DNA from: Chitinophagales bacterium
GTDB lineage: Bacteria; Bacteroidota; Bacteroidia; Chitinophagales; UBA10324
Length of the DNA: 64,000 bases
Assembly (NCBI GenBank): GCA_013816805.1
Contig: JACDDS010000006.1
Span: forward strand, 149,407 to 213,406
Direction of reading: 5' to 3'
Each line of letters begins with the position of its first letter. Position 1 is the stretch's first letter. This document shows positions 9,719-18,912 of the stretch, piece by piece. Position numbers and translations under genes: made by a program. The notes under the pieces were generated by a model that had not been told where the DNA came from, did no database searches, and saw only the letters and a program-made list of their open reading frames with translations.

Positions 9719-11221
9719 TTAATTACTGATCCATGGCTTTAATGCGTCAGCTAAAGTCCGGTCATTACTAAGCCGTGGTACTTTATTCTGCCCACCGAGT
9801 TTCCCTACCGACTTCATATAATTTCTGAATGCATCTTTTTGCAATGGAGTTATTCTTAGCGGCTGTAAAATATTTCCTGAAATCAGGTCATCATAGTAGA
9901 TATTTTTTGCCCTCAGCATGTTATCCACCTTGCTACGAAATATATTTATGTTTTCTGGTGGTGTTGAAAATTCCACAAGCCATTCATGGTAAGGCAATTC
10001 ACCTTTTTCAGGGTTTACTTGAGGAGCTACCGTAAATTCAACCACCTCCACATTTTCTGCATGCGCTGCTTTCATTAAGGCGCCTTCCACTTCTTCTCCT
10101 ATTACGTGTTCACCGAAGGCAGAGATATAGTGGCTGGTTCTTCCTGTTACCACAATCCTGTAAGGATTTTTGGAAACAAATTTTATAATATCACCCAGAG
10201 AATAGGCCCATAATCCTGCATTTGAAGAAACGACGATTGCATAATTTTCTCCCACTTCTACATCTTTCAATTGAAGCCTTTTTGGACGTGCCTGCGAAGC
10301 CTCATTAAAGGAGATAAACTCGAAAAAAATTCCTGAGTCCACATTAAGAAGTAATCCTTCCTGTGTCTGACAATCCTGGAAAGCAATAAAGCCCTCAGAA
10401 GAAGGATATGTTTCTATGGAATCAATTTTAGTACCGATGGTGGTGAAAAGCTTTGCGCGATACGGTTCAAAGTTAACGCCACCATAGACGAGCAGAGATA
10501 AATTAGGAAAGATCTCTTTGATTGTTCTTTTACCGGTTTTTTCCAATAATTTTTCAAAATACATTTGTATCCATGGAGGAATTCCGCTGATCAAAGTCAT
10601 ATCCTCATTCCTGGTCTCTTCTACGATCTTATCCACTTTCAATTCCCAGTCTTCAATGCAGTTTGTTTCGAATGAAGGTAATTGATTCCCTTTCAGATAT
10701 CGTGGAACGTGATGATTTACAATTCCGGACAAACGCCCGGTCAGCATATCTCCCGTCTTATCCAGCTCCGGACTTCCTGATAAGAAAATCATTTTCCCAT
10801 TTACAAAACGGGTATTGCTTGTTTCAGAAATGTAAGTCAGTAATGCATTTCTTGCCGAATCAATGTGGTTAGAAATGGAGTCTTTGGTAATCGGGATGTA
10901 TTTAATTCCGGATGTTGTCCCCGAAGACTTCGCAAAATATATTGGTTTTCCTTTCCACAAGACACTGTCCTCACCATTTTTTATGCGGTCTATATAAGGC
11001 CTTAAATTCTCATAGTCCCGGACTGATACGTGGTCTACAAAATCCTGGTATGATGCGATATTTTTGAAATCATGCTCTTTTCCGAAAACTGTTTTTTTCC
11101 CTTCCTGAATTAACTTATGAAACTGGTATTCCTGAGCGCGTGCGGCATCTTTACTCCACTTCATAATCTGGCGCGAAATCATGGAAGCATAAGGCCGTGC
11201 CAGAACAGATTTAACACCCAT
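9719..11221 (-). CDS. GH3 auxin-responsive promoter family protein (acyl-adenylate-forming)
   Basis: 500 aa, full length for bacterial GH3 homologues. Visible blocks include YFAKSSGTTSGIKYIPITKDSI (ATP/phosphate loop region), SSEGFIAFQ and the GENYAIVVSSNAGLWAYSLGDIIKFV core, then a C-terminal domain. The family adenylates carboxylic acids and can conjugate them to amino acids; the bacterial substrate is unknown. A single-gene transcript is likely. Confidence 0.9.
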   Translation of the reverse strand: MGVKSVLARPYASMISRQIMKWSKDAARAQEYQFHKLIQEGKKTVFGKEHDFKNIASYQDFVDHVSVRDYENLRPYIDRIKNGEDSVLWKGKPIYFAKSSGTTSGIKYIPITKDSISNHIDSARNALLTYISETSNTRFVNGKMIFLSGSPELDKTGDMLTGRLSGIVNHHVPRYLKGNQLPSFETNCIEDWELKVDKIVEETRNEDMTLISGIPPWIQMYFEKLLEKTGKRTIKEIFPNLSLLVYGGVNFEPYRAKLFTTIGTKIDSIETYPSSEGFIAFQDCQTQEGLLLNVDSGIFFEFISFNEASQARPKRLQLKDVEVGENYAIVVSSNAGLWAYSLGDIIKFVSKNPYRIVVTGRTSHYISAFGEHVIGEEVEGALMKAAHAENVEVVEFTVAPQVNPEKGELPYHEWLVEFSTPPENINIFRSKVDNMLRAKNIYYDDLISGNILQPLRITPLQKDAFRNYMKSVGKLGGQNKVPRLSNDRTLADALKPWISN

Positions 11222-11344
11222 AAAGTAAAGGTAGAGTTAAGTTAAATATCGGATCTCTTAAAAGAAGGTGAAGGAATTACGCAGCCGTTGCAGCAACAAA
11301 AAAATTCGACCAATGGATTTAGTCTCTTTTGTAACGACAATCTA

Positions 11345-11376
11345 TTTGCAAATTCAGATATTGAAAATTACCTTCG
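11345..11376 (+). promoter_or_regulatory. Promoter of tRNA-Val
   Basis: TTTG at 11345-11348, a 20-bp spacer and TACCTTCG at 11369-11376 fit the Bacteroidota promoter pattern with one mismatch in the -7 box. The mature tRNA starts 10 nt downstream. Confidence 0.5.
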
Positions 11377-11385
11377 CACCTTTAG

Positions 11386-11460
11386 GGGAGCATAGCTCAG
11401 CTGGTTCAGAGCATCTGCCTTACAAGCAGAGGGTCACAGGTTCGAACCCTGTTGCTCCCA
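11386..11460 (+). tRNA. tRNA-Val, anticodon TAC
   Basis: 75 nt fold as a full cloverleaf: acceptor GGGAGCA/TGCTCCC, D stem GCTC/GAGC, anticodon stem TCTGC/GCAGA around loop CTTACAA (anticodon TAC), and T stem ACAGG/CCTGT around TTCGAAC. The discriminator is A and CCA is not encoded. Its 3' end borders the decayed resistance island. Confidence 0.97.
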
Positions 11461-11470
11461 CATCATAATC

Positions 11471-11503
11471 AAGCAGTTAAGATAATCTTAGCTGCTTTTT
11501 TTA
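11471..11503 (+). terminator. Rho-independent terminator after tRNA-Val
   Basis: Arms AAGCAGTTAAGA and TCTTAGCTGCTT pair around a short TAA loop, with one imperfect position, followed by a T-run. Confidence 0.8.
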
Positions 11504-11507
11504 TTTA

Positions 11508-11527
11508 TGTGACCACAATTGTGACCA
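11508..11527. repeat. Direct repeat TGTGACCA x2, possible trace of an integration site
   Basis: Two copies of TGTGACCA (11508-11515 and 11520-11527), period 12 bp, lie 48 bp beyond the tRNA-Val 3' end. Short repeats next to a tRNA are common in tyrosine-recombinase attachment regions, but no integrase or partner att site was found here. Confidence 0.3.
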
Positions 11528-11666
11528 TAGAAGTGTGAAAAAGAAAATGAAAATATATTAGCGATTGCTGCTAAAGGTTTTCTCTCAGTGTTTTTAACAT
11601 CGAATTGATATTTTTGGCCATATAGCTGAAATACTTTTTATTGTATTTTGAAAACACTAAGTGCCA

Positions 11667-11801
11667 TTATCTTAGGTTTAACTTAACCTTAATTGCTTGG
11701 CAACCATTTGTCCTTATCTTCTTCAGTAAAGTTCTGCCCCATCGCTCACTTTTACCTGTTACTATTTGGATGTCTTTTGGATAAATGCAAATTCTTTCCA
11801 T
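11667..11801 (-). pseudogene. Remnant of a mobile-element-associated small protein
   Basis: 44 codons beginning MERICIYPKDIQIVTGKSERWGRTLLKKIR. From memory, this N-terminus resembles a small protein common in Bacteroidota conjugative/integrative elements (…YPKDIQ..TGKS.R.GR.LL.KI…), which is normally about twice as long. The reading frame then ends in unrelated residues. I read it as a C-terminally truncated relic; its presence supports a mobile origin for this segment. Confidence 0.45.
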
Positions 11802-11829
11802 CGTGGGTTAATTATGTGGTTATTATGCT

Positions 11830-12031
11830 TTAGGTGCAGCAAGTTTCTTTATCGCAGTATTCTTTGTTTGCTTTCTCCGCATATACTGTGATGCTGAAAA
11901 TTCCTACTGTGCTTTGTTTATACTCTTTAATTTCGTCCACTGATAAATAATTTGCAAGAATATCATCAGGCACGGCTATTTCGCTATACTTTTCCTTTAC
12001 TATCTTTTTGATTTCTTTCTGCTGTATCCAT
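11830..12031 (-). pseudogene. arsM (arsenite methyltransferase) remnant with large internal deletion
   Basis: A frame of about 63 codons reads KEIKKIVKEKYSEIA, an ArsM-like N-terminus, and runs directly into DDILANYLSVDEIKEY, GIFSITVYAEK and a terminal ETCCT, which match the ArsM C-terminus. The roughly 200-residue SAM-binding core between them is missing. The only upstream ATG (12031) is in another frame. It sits just downstream of an ArsR repressor, the usual ars arrangement. It is inactive. Confidence 0.6.
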
Positions 12032-12103
12032 TTTGTTTAATTTTTTGAATAAAAGTTATATTTGTTTTATCGTAATATTACGTTACATGTATTCAGGTCT
12101 TTT

Positions 12104-12433
12104 TTAACAGCAATTTTTATTGCTAACAGGGCTATTCAGCAGTGTGCCTAAATATTGCTTTGCCTGTAACCATTCTTTTTCGTTGATACAATAGCAGGTG
12201 GTAACTCCTTCAATATCTCCTTTGATAAGCCTTGCATTTATTAATTCTTTCAAGTGCTGTGATACTGTCGATTGAGACAAGGGAAGCTCCTCTACAATGA
12301 CACCGCAAACACATGACTGCTTCTTCAAAAGCATTTCAATGATGGCTACTCTTGCAGGATGCGCCAATGCCTTTGCATAAAGAGCAATTTTGTTCTCTCT
12401 TATCGTAAATTCTTCTGCCTTTGCTAATCCCAT
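12104..12433 (-). CDS. ArsR/SmtB family repressor with Cys metalloid-binding motif
   Basis: 109 aa winged-helix protein. AKALAHPARVAIIEMLLKK opens the domain, CVCGVIVEELPLSQSTVSQHLKELINARLI contains the paired-Cys motif and recognition helix, and the protein ends NKNCC. The CXC pair in helix 3 is the ArsR-type As(III)/Sb(III) sensor site. It likely represses the adjacent ars genes; the former target arsM survives only as a relic. Confidence 0.88.
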   Translation of the reverse strand: MGLAKAEEFTIRENKIALYAKALAHPARVAIIEMLLKKQSCVCGVIVEELPLSQSTVSQHLKELINARLIKGDIEGVTTCYCINEKEWLQAKQYLGTLLNSPVSNKNCC

Positions 12434-12535
12434 TGTTCTTAATTTAATCGCAATATTACGATTGATATTTGGATTCTACCAAACTTTTAAAAAACTAACT
12501 ACTTGAGTGATGCAGTGTCCCGATTATATACTACG

Positions 12536-14134
12536 TTATGACACAAGGAAAGTGCTCAAATAATCTTTTAGATGATTTGCGTTAAGTCCATTGCTGCGAT
12601 ATGCTATATACAAGTCAGGTCTTACGAGATAGCAACCTGTTTTAGATATTCCAAGTGAAGTGTAAAGATTTTTGGTTCCCGAAATTCGGTAGATAACTTC
12701 CGTTGTAATGACTGATTCATATTTTTTTGCGATGTCTGCCAACAATTTCTCATCGCTCTGAGGATCGTTAGTGGAAAAAATAAATAGATGCAATGAAAGA
12801 CCATTTACCTTCTTCTGTAAGTTTAGAAGTTTAGCTGAAGCATCTTCAAATTTTATGTACGGAAGCCGTTCTCCGGGCTTCGGAGCATTTGATTTGAATG
12901 AACCATATGAAGCATTTCGGGAAAGTAAACTCTGCTCGTACCGTATTCCGATTTGAGAAAGGTTCTTGAATATAAATCCGGAAAAAAAATTTAATTTAAG
13001 AATTAGAGCAAGCATTCGGGGTGCAACTTTCATCCTCATAATTTTTAAGAATGGATTATTGCTTACCGTTATTCCAAATGCTCTGTCAGTGGTTTTTACC
13101 AAGCGCTTTGCAAAGGGAAGGCGCTCTTCTTCATAAGAGTCCAGCAAATTTCCTTTCCCCTTTTGCCGCAAAATAAACGCTAATTTCCATGCAAGATTAA
13201 AAGCATCCTGCAATCCTGTATTCATGCCCTGTGCACCTACGGGTGAATGTATGTGTGCAGCATCACCTGCAAGGAAGCACCTTCCTGTTCTGAATTGTGA
13301 AACATAGCGATGATGAGCATGATACATGGAGATCCAATGAGGATCGGAAAGCGCGACATCCATTTGCATTCGTTTTGAGAAACCATTATTTATGTCCTCA
13401 AAGGTTATATCTTCTTTTTCACTCACTTCCTTTGGCACAAAACCAATTATTCTACATCTCCCTTCAGGCATGGGAAAAAATCCTGCGAAAGAATAATCAG
13501 AGAAGGCGATATACATTTCGTCATCTGCAAGGTTCCAATTCACTTTACAGTCGAGTACAAATAAATTGATGGGATAAGTTTGCCCGCCGAATGGAATATT
13601 CAACATGCGTCGCACAATACTTTTTGCTCCATCAGCGCCAACTAAATAATCTGCTTTTGTAATTTCTTCGCCCTTTTCCTCGTGTTTAATAGTTGCGTGT
13701 ACCTGATCAGCGTCCTGTGTATAGGAGATAAGCTCGGTTTGCCATTCTACTGCATGACCATGTTGCCCAAGAAACTCTATCAGCAAACGTTCTGTTTTAG
13801 ATTGCTCTAACATTAGAAGAAAAGGAAATTCGGTTAGTAACTTGCCAAACTCAGAGAGAGGAATACGTTGTGCGATCTTACCCTTTACAAAATAGTTGAT
13901 CGCTTTTGTTCGCTTACCAAGCGTTAAAAACTTGTCAGCTATGCCCATTTGTGAAAATATCTCTATTGACGCAGCGTGAATCGCGAGCGCACGGGATTGT
14001 ATTGTTGGCCCTTTGTTTTTTTCAACGATGCGAAATTTGATTCCTAAGCGTGTGAGCTGACAAGCAAGCATTAACCCTGTTGGACCTGCGCCAATAATTA
14101 GAACTTCAGGATTGTCACCCATAGAAATGTTCAA
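12536..14134 (-). CDS. FAD-dependent aromatic monooxygenase (PheA/MhpA-like class A)
   Basis: 532 aa, apparently intact. The N-terminal Rossmann motif IIGAGPTGLMLACQL binds FAD, VGADGAKSIVRR is the DG motif, and FLAGDAAHIHSPVGAQGMNTGLQDAFNLAWKL is the GD motif. A thioredoxin-like C-terminal domain follows, as in phenol hydroxylase relatives. It hydroxylates or oxidises small aromatic or antibiotic-like substrates with NAD(P)H; the substrate is not predictable. It lies inside the decayed resistance island yet keeps a full frame. Confidence 0.85.
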   Translation of the reverse strand: MNISMGDNPEVLIIGAGPTGLMLACQLTRLGIKFRIVEKNKGPTIQSRALAIHAASIEIFSQMGIADKFLTLGKRTKAINYFVKGKIAQRIPLSEFGKLLTEFPFLLMLEQSKTERLLIEFLGQHGHAVEWQTELISYTQDADQVHATIKHEEKGEEITKADYLVGADGAKSIVRRMLNIPFGGQTYPINLFVLDCKVNWNLADDEMYIAFSDYSFAGFFPMPEGRCRIIGFVPKEVSEKEDITFEDINNGFSKRMQMDVALSDPHWISMYHAHHRYVSQFRTGRCFLAGDAAHIHSPVGAQGMNTGLQDAFNLAWKLAFILRQKGKGNLLDSYEEERLPFAKRLVKTTDRAFGITVSNNPFLKIMRMKVAPRMLALILKLNFFSGFIFKNLSQIGIRYEQSLLSRNASYGSFKSNAPKPGERLPYIKFEDASAKLLNLQKKVNGLSLHLFIFSTNDPQSDEKLLADIAKKYESVITTEVIYRISGTKNLYTSLGISKTGCYLVRPDLYIAYRSNGLNANHLKDYLSTFLVS

Positions 14135-14429
14135 TTAATCTTACAAAGGTATACCGTGTGAGGAAAAAAAAGTGATCTAACAATGTCTGTAACTTTAGTA
14201 GTTTCACTTAGGTTTTGTGTTATCATGGCTCGATGCTTTGCGAGGCATTGCAATGCGATGGTTGAAGTGGTAAAGGTGTGGTGCAACCCTTTAAACTTTG
14301 GGCAGCGTCGAAATTTAATTTTTGTCCTGAAGTTGCGAAGCGTCGAAGGAAATTACCTGCCTTTGTGAGACCCAACCCCACGCGAAGCAGCGCGCGAACC
14401 ACGCGGCGCAAAAGGTGGAATATTTTTTC
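14135..14429. other. Intergenic stretch, locally GC-rich, with a 12-bp palindrome
   Basis: No gene is supported here. The second half (about 14335-14415) is clearly more GC-rich than the surroundings. A perfect palindrome GCATTGCAATGC lies at 14245-14256. The composition shift suggests foreign DNA in the island. Confidence 0.4.
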
Positions 14430-15341
14430 TTACACCTTACCCTTTTCTATTTCACAATTTTCATCACCGCTTTCAATTTCCAAGGTGACGTGCTGAATGT
14501 TCATGTGTTCCAACTCATGCTTCAGGTCGTGCTTTATTTTTTCTGCCGCTGCCAAAGAACTGTTTGCATCTATTACTACGTGAGCTGTCAAGGCATTCTC
14601 AGTTGTACTCATTCCCCATAAGTGGATGTGATGAATTTCTTTTATCCCTGAAATTTTCTTTGCTGCATCTTTTACCTGTTGCAAATTCATGTCTGACGGA
14701 ACTCCGTCGAGTGACAAGCGCAAACTTTCTTTCAATAAATTCCATGTGCTGAATAAAATTGTTAGTGCAATGCCTATACTTAATACGGGATCAATCCAAA
14801 ACCAATTTGTGAAGTGTATAATTATTCCTCCTATTACCAAACCAAGTGAAACGAGTGCATCACTCATTAAATGGAGATAGGCACTTTTGATATTGAGGTC
14901 TTTCTTTCTATCCCGTAAAAACATTAAAGCTGTAACACTATTGATTATGATTCCTATTCCTGCTACCCATGCTATTGTTGTTCCCGGTAATGGTTCGGGA
15001 TTTAAAAACCGGTGCGCTGCTTCATACGCAATAGCTCCAATGGAAATGAGCAATACCATTGCATTGAAAAGGGCAACGATGATGGAGGTTTTTCGATAAC
15101 CGTAGGTGTAATTTTCATTTGATTTTACTTTGAGTAAACGATAAGCAAGCAGCGATAAACTTAAAGCTGCAACATCAGCAAGGTTATGCCCGGCATCACT
15201 CAGCAATGAAAGTCAATGAATGTAAAGACCGACAATCACTTCAATCACTACAAACAAAAAGTTGAGTGAGATGCCGATGATAAATGCACGGCTTACATTA
15301 CTAAGAGCCGGTGCGTGATTATGGTCGTGATGATGTTCCAT
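14430..15341 (-). pseudogene. Cation diffusion facilitator (CzcD/ZitB type) with one in-frame stop
   Basis: From the ATG at 15341 the frame encodes a His-rich N-terminus (MEHHHDHNHA) and transmembrane helix 1, hits TGA at 15213-15215 (codon 43), then continues without interruption as LSLLSDAGHNLADVAALSL to the end. Without the stop it would be a complete CDF of about 302 aa. The metal-site motifs are kept: SDAGHNLAD and HLMSDALVSLG. Relatives have Ser (TCA) where TGA stands, so a single substitution explains it. It would export Zn/Cd/Co. The start follows the ATPase stop by 1 bp. Confidence 0.85.
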
Positions 15342-15342
15342 T

Positions 15343-15898
15343 TTAATTTTTATCGATTTTTACTCTGAGCAGTTTTAATGAATTTATGAAAACCAAAGTA
15401 TCAGGAAGCAGGTGAATAGCTGCTGCCTGAATCGGTCCAATGATACGAAACAATACAAGTGTGATACCGATGACATGAACTACGCCAACGCCAACAAAAA
15501 TATTTTCACGAATAGTTTTGAACGCTCGTTTCCCAATGGCGCGCGCCCGTGCGATCTTTTCTAACTTATCCTGCATGAGAACAATATCTGCTGCTTCCAT
15601 GCTGCCTCAGTTCCAATTGCACCCATCGCTATTCCTACATTTCCCTGCACTAATGCCGGAGCATCATTGATGCCAGCACCCACCATAGCAACCTTTGCAC
15701 CTTGCTTTTGTAATTCTTCTATAATATTAATTTTGTCTTCCGGTAATAAATTGGCTCTGTAATCAGTAATGCCTAACTCGTCAGCAACATGCTTTGCAGT
15801 TTCGGGATTATCACCTGTGAGAAGAACGATATTTTTCCCAAAGCCGGTTGCACAGAGAGCATCAGGATGTAGATTGACAATATCGAGGCAATGTGCTT
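15343..15898 (-). pseudogene. C-terminal fragment of a P1B-type metal ATPase (ZntA/CadA-like)
   Basis: Only the HAD-domain tail and last membrane helices remain. One frame reads [24 protein letters not shown] through [14 protein letters not shown]; a 1-bp shift near 15600 then gives [15 protein letters not shown] to HLLPDTLVFINSLKLLRV. The universally conserved GDGxND motif reads GAGIND, so the Mg-coordinating Asp is replaced by Ala. Everything N-terminal (metal-binding domain, CPC helix, DKTGT loop) is absent. It is non-functional; its position before czcD fits a former Zn/Cd/Pb resistance operon. Confidence 0.85.
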
Positions 15899-15921
15899 AA
15901 CTGAAAGCCAAAAGTAAGATT

Positions 15922-16279
15922 TTACTGTTTGTCTTTATCATGCTGTTTGTAGCGAAGCACTGTAGCATTTTCAATCATAACTGCTGCGACGCAGTTTGCT
16001 TGTTCGAGCAACTGATCGAGAGTTTGCATAAACTCTTTGATCTTTTCTTCTGTCTCTATAATTTCTACTACAATTGGCAGTCAAATGAAAGATCAGCAGC
16101 TTTACGGAATGAATGCGACTATTTGCGCCGAAGTCCATAATGCCTCGTAGCACTGTCGCACCTGCCATGCCTGCTTTTCTCGCACTCATTACAATTTCTT
16201 CGCTCAACGGCTTGCTATGTACTTTGTCGTATTCACCGATAAAGATTCTCAGCAGTTTTGCATCGCTTTGCAGTTGCAT
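15922..16279 (-). pseudogene. DUF190 family gene, frameshifted
   Basis: The frame from ATG 16279 gives KLLRIFIGEYDKVHSKPLSEEIVMSARKAGMAGATVLRGIM, typical of DUF190 (PII-like fold). After the IHSVKLL block the frame is lost by two apparent 1-bp deletions, and the remainder (LPIVVEIIETEEKIKEFMQTL to the stop at 15922) lies in another frame. DUF190 genes often accompany the fluoride channel crcB, but no crcB was found upstream. Confidence 0.8.
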
Positions 16280-16285
16280 AGTCAA

Positions 16286-16607
16286 ATGAGTTTAGGGAGT
16301 GAAATGCCAATATATATTTCCTGCGAGTGGCACCTGCTCGAAAACTGGGTATGGAACCTAAGTTTTAAACACCTTAATAGTTCTTCTTACAGATGCTCTT
16401 TCGATTCTCTTAATCGACCTTAATCTTAATGATTGAACTTCATTTTTTACCCGCTCAGTACATAATATTCAACTGTCAGCAATACTTTTTTTTTCTTATC
16501 CTGTTTACCACATTGTTTTGCCCCGTATTTCGGATAGTTCGCTAAGATACTTCGTCATGCTAATTCCCTTCACTATTAATTCAATCAAATCTTAAAATTT
16601 TGCTTAC
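16286..16607. other. Intergenic stretch at the right edge of the decayed island
   Basis: 322 bp with no supported gene. I searched for crcB coding sequence, a fluoride riboswitch and a copy of the tRNA-Val 3' end and saw none. It must contain the promoter of the following plus-strand gene, but no clear TTTG/TAnnTTTG pair was recognised. Confidence 0.4.
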
Positions 16608-18776
16608 GTGAAAAAAATGATCCTTATAGCATTATTTGCCGTTACTCAATACTTAACCGGTACGACAGTTTGGGCACAGGCTCCGTCAATTACTTCCTTA
16701 TCAAACAGCACATTGGCACAGGCCGGAAGGCTGAAGATAACTGGCAAAAACTTCGGTGCTACCCAAGGCACCAGCTATGTAACCATTGGCGGATTTAGTG
16801 CTCCGGTAAGTAATTGGACTGCTACCTCTATCACTGCTTATGTTCCCGACTCATCACCTTTGGGGGTTGACCAGGTACAGGTGGTTACATCCACTGGCTC
16901 CAGTAACACCCAGCCTCTCACCGTCACTAAACGTGTAGTGAACGGACGTGTGTTATGGCGATTCCAGGTACAAGATCTGTACATCCAGGGTCGCCCGGGC
17001 ATTGGTCCCGATGGAACCATTTATACCCTCAGTATCAACGGTCATCTCTTTGCTCTAACGCCTGATGGTGGTGTAAAGTGGATCTTTAATGTAGTATATG
17101 GAAGCGTTCAATCTGTATCTGTAGGTAATGATGGCACTATCTACTTTGCAGGCTTAAATGTGATATATGCCATTAACCCGGATGGAACCTTGAAATGGAA
17201 AGTAACGGACCCCTCCGGCTCACTGGTTGACGTAGGACCTACTGTAGGACCTGACGGGAACATCTATGCTGTCACGGATGATGCAGGTTTGCAAGGCGGA
17301 CTTGGTGCTATTTCTATCTCACCCGCGGGGAATATCATTTGGAATATCCCCGGTTTCGTGCATGCAAACGGAGAGGCTGGTCAAACCAAGGAGGTTGTAT
17401 TCGGGTCGGGGCAACTCTATTTCGAAATGAACAATATAAACAACAATACCAACGGCCTTCAGGCAGTCACTCTTGGTGGTAATATACAGTGGACACAGCC
17501 GGGCACAGGGCAACCTGCAGTGGCGCCTGATGGTACTGTTTATGTGATATCTGCTTACCTGACGAATAGTTATGCCCAGATCAGCAGCTATGATCCCCAG
17601 GGAAATCTTATACATAATTATTTCGGAAACGGCACTACCAATTTAACCTACCCTGACGTAGGTTCGGATGGTAATTTCTATGTAGGTCAAAACTTATCGA
17701 CCTTAATGGCAGTAAAACCAAGCGGTGATATTAAGTGGCAGATTGCAGAGAGTGGCATTTTAGGAGGACCTATTGTTAGTAATGGAAACACACTAGTGGC
17801 CGTTGGGGGTTATAATATCGGTTTCCCGGGATATGTTACGGCTGCGAGCACTGCAGGTTCCACCGTTTGGACCGTAAATTTGCCATTTGAGAACGGCGGT
17901 TCTGTAAGGCCTATGTCGCGCCCCCGCTTTTCTACAAACGATTCGATGGTTTACGTGGGCATGGATGTGAATGATGGAGCTCAGGATGTATATACGTATC
18001 TCTATGCTTTCAATGCCGGTCCTGCAATCTGTACGGCTCCCACGGTTTCAGTTTCAGCAAATGGAGCAACATCTTTTTGCAAAGGCGGAAACGTACTGCT
18101 TAGTGCATCAGCCAGTGCAGGCGTAACCTACCAGTGGACAAAAAATAATGTAGCTATTTCGGGAGCAACAAATGCAACCTACTCTGCAACTACAACCGGT
18201 ACTTATGCATTGAATGTTACTAACTCTTGCGGAAGTACAACTTCTAATTCTATTAATGTCACTTCCAATAAGAAGCCGGACGCAACGGTTACACCTTCTG
18301 GAATCGTGAATATATGCGCAGGGCAAACAACTACGCTTACAGCTAACACAGGAAATAACCTTTCTTACCAATGGATCAGAAACGGTACAAACATATCGGG
18401 CGCTACCAATAGTACTTACAGTGCAGCAACAGCAGGCAAATACAAAGTGGCTGTAACAAATACCGCCACTGGCTGTACTAAAAATTCTGCAGTAACTACC
18501 ATCTATATTACCTGTAAAGAAGCGATACCTGGTGGGAGTCTGGAATTGCAGGTTTATCCTAATCCCACTAATGATGCATTTAATTTGCAGTTGAATGATG
18601 GTAATACTTACGAGATCCAAATCAGCGATGCGTCTGGCAGAATATTGAAAAGTTATCACCAGGTAAAAAGCAGTTTATTATTTGGAAATGATCTGGTACC
18701 TGGAATGTATTTCCTTAAGGTAAGTTCAGACGATAGCCTTGTTAAAATTATTAAGATAATGAAGACAGAATTATAA
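16608..18776 (+). CDS. Secreted IPT/TIG, PQQ-like beta-propeller, Ig-like protein with T9SS tail
   Basis: 722 aa. A signal peptide ends near VWAQA (residue 24). An IPT/TIG domain follows (about 25-107), then PQQ-type propeller blades to about 460 with repeated GPDGTIY/VGPDGNIY/VAPDGTVY segments. Two Ig-like domains follow (about 478-630), each with YQW(T/I)(K/R)N and TYSA motifs. The end (LQVYPNPTNDAF to KIIKIM) is a T9SS type A sorting domain. It is likely exported by the type IX system and surface-anchored; ligand unknown. Confidence 0.88.
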   Translation: MKKMILIALFAVTQYLTGTTVWAQAPSITSLSNSTLAQAGRLKITGKNFGATQGTSYVTIGGFSAPVSNWTATSITAYVPDSSPLGVDQVQVVTSTGSSNTQPLTVTKRVVNGRVLWRFQVQDLYIQGRPGIGPDGTIYTLSINGHLFALTPDGGVKWIFNVVYGSVQSVSVGNDGTIYFAGLNVIYAINPDGTLKWKVTDPSGSLVDVGPTVGPDGNIYAVTDDAGLQGGLGAISISPAGNIIWNIPGFVHANGEAGQTKEVVFGSGQLYFEMNNINNNTNGLQAVTLGGNIQWTQPGTGQPAVAPDGTVYVISAYLTNSYAQISSYDPQGNLIHNYFGNGTTNLTYPDVGSDGNFYVGQNLSTLMAVKPSGDIKWQIAESGILGGPIVSNGNTLVAVGGYNIGFPGYVTAASTAGSTVWTVNLPFENGGSVRPMSRPRFSTNDSMVYVGMDVNDGAQDVYTYLYAFNAGPAICTAPTVSVSANGATSFCKGGNVLLSASASAGVTYQWTKNNVAISGATNATYSATTTGTYALNVTNSCGSTTSNSINVTSNKKPDATVTPSGIVNICAGQTTTLTANTGNNLSYQWIRNGTNISGATNSTYSAATAGKYKVAVTNTATGCTKNSAVTTIYITCKEAIPGGSLELQVYPNPTNDAFNLQLNDGNTYEIQISDASGRILKSYHQVKSSLLFGNDLVPGMYFLKVSSDDSLVKIIKIMKTEL

Positions 18777-18802
18777 GTTTTCCGGAATTAAAACTCAGAG
18801 AA

Positions 18803-18835
18803 GCCATTTCAATAGTTAATTGAAATGGCTTTTTC
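18803..18835 (+). terminator. Rho-independent terminator
   Basis: A perfect 11-bp stem GCCATTTCAAT / ATTGAAATGGC with loop AGTTA is followed by a T-run, 26 bp after the stop of the T9SS protein. Confidence 0.92.
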
Positions 18836-18912
18836 TTAGCTTTCAATTTAACTGCTATTCATTAGCCTGAAAATAATTTACAAATAGACTATTCGAAAAT
18901 TTATGAGGCTAA

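Noticed and set aside
14223..14411. 62-aa minus-strand ORF
   Set aside because: Its composition is that of a random frame in a GC-rich patch, and no motif or start signal is visible.
14430..15341. Selenocysteine or recoding at the czcD TGA
   Set aside because: No SECIS-like hairpin or selenoprotein context was seen, relatives have Ser there, and neighbouring genes are broken too.
16286..16607. crcB gene or fluoride riboswitch beside the DUF190 relic
   Set aside because: No channel helices or riboswitch-like conserved blocks could be found on either strand.
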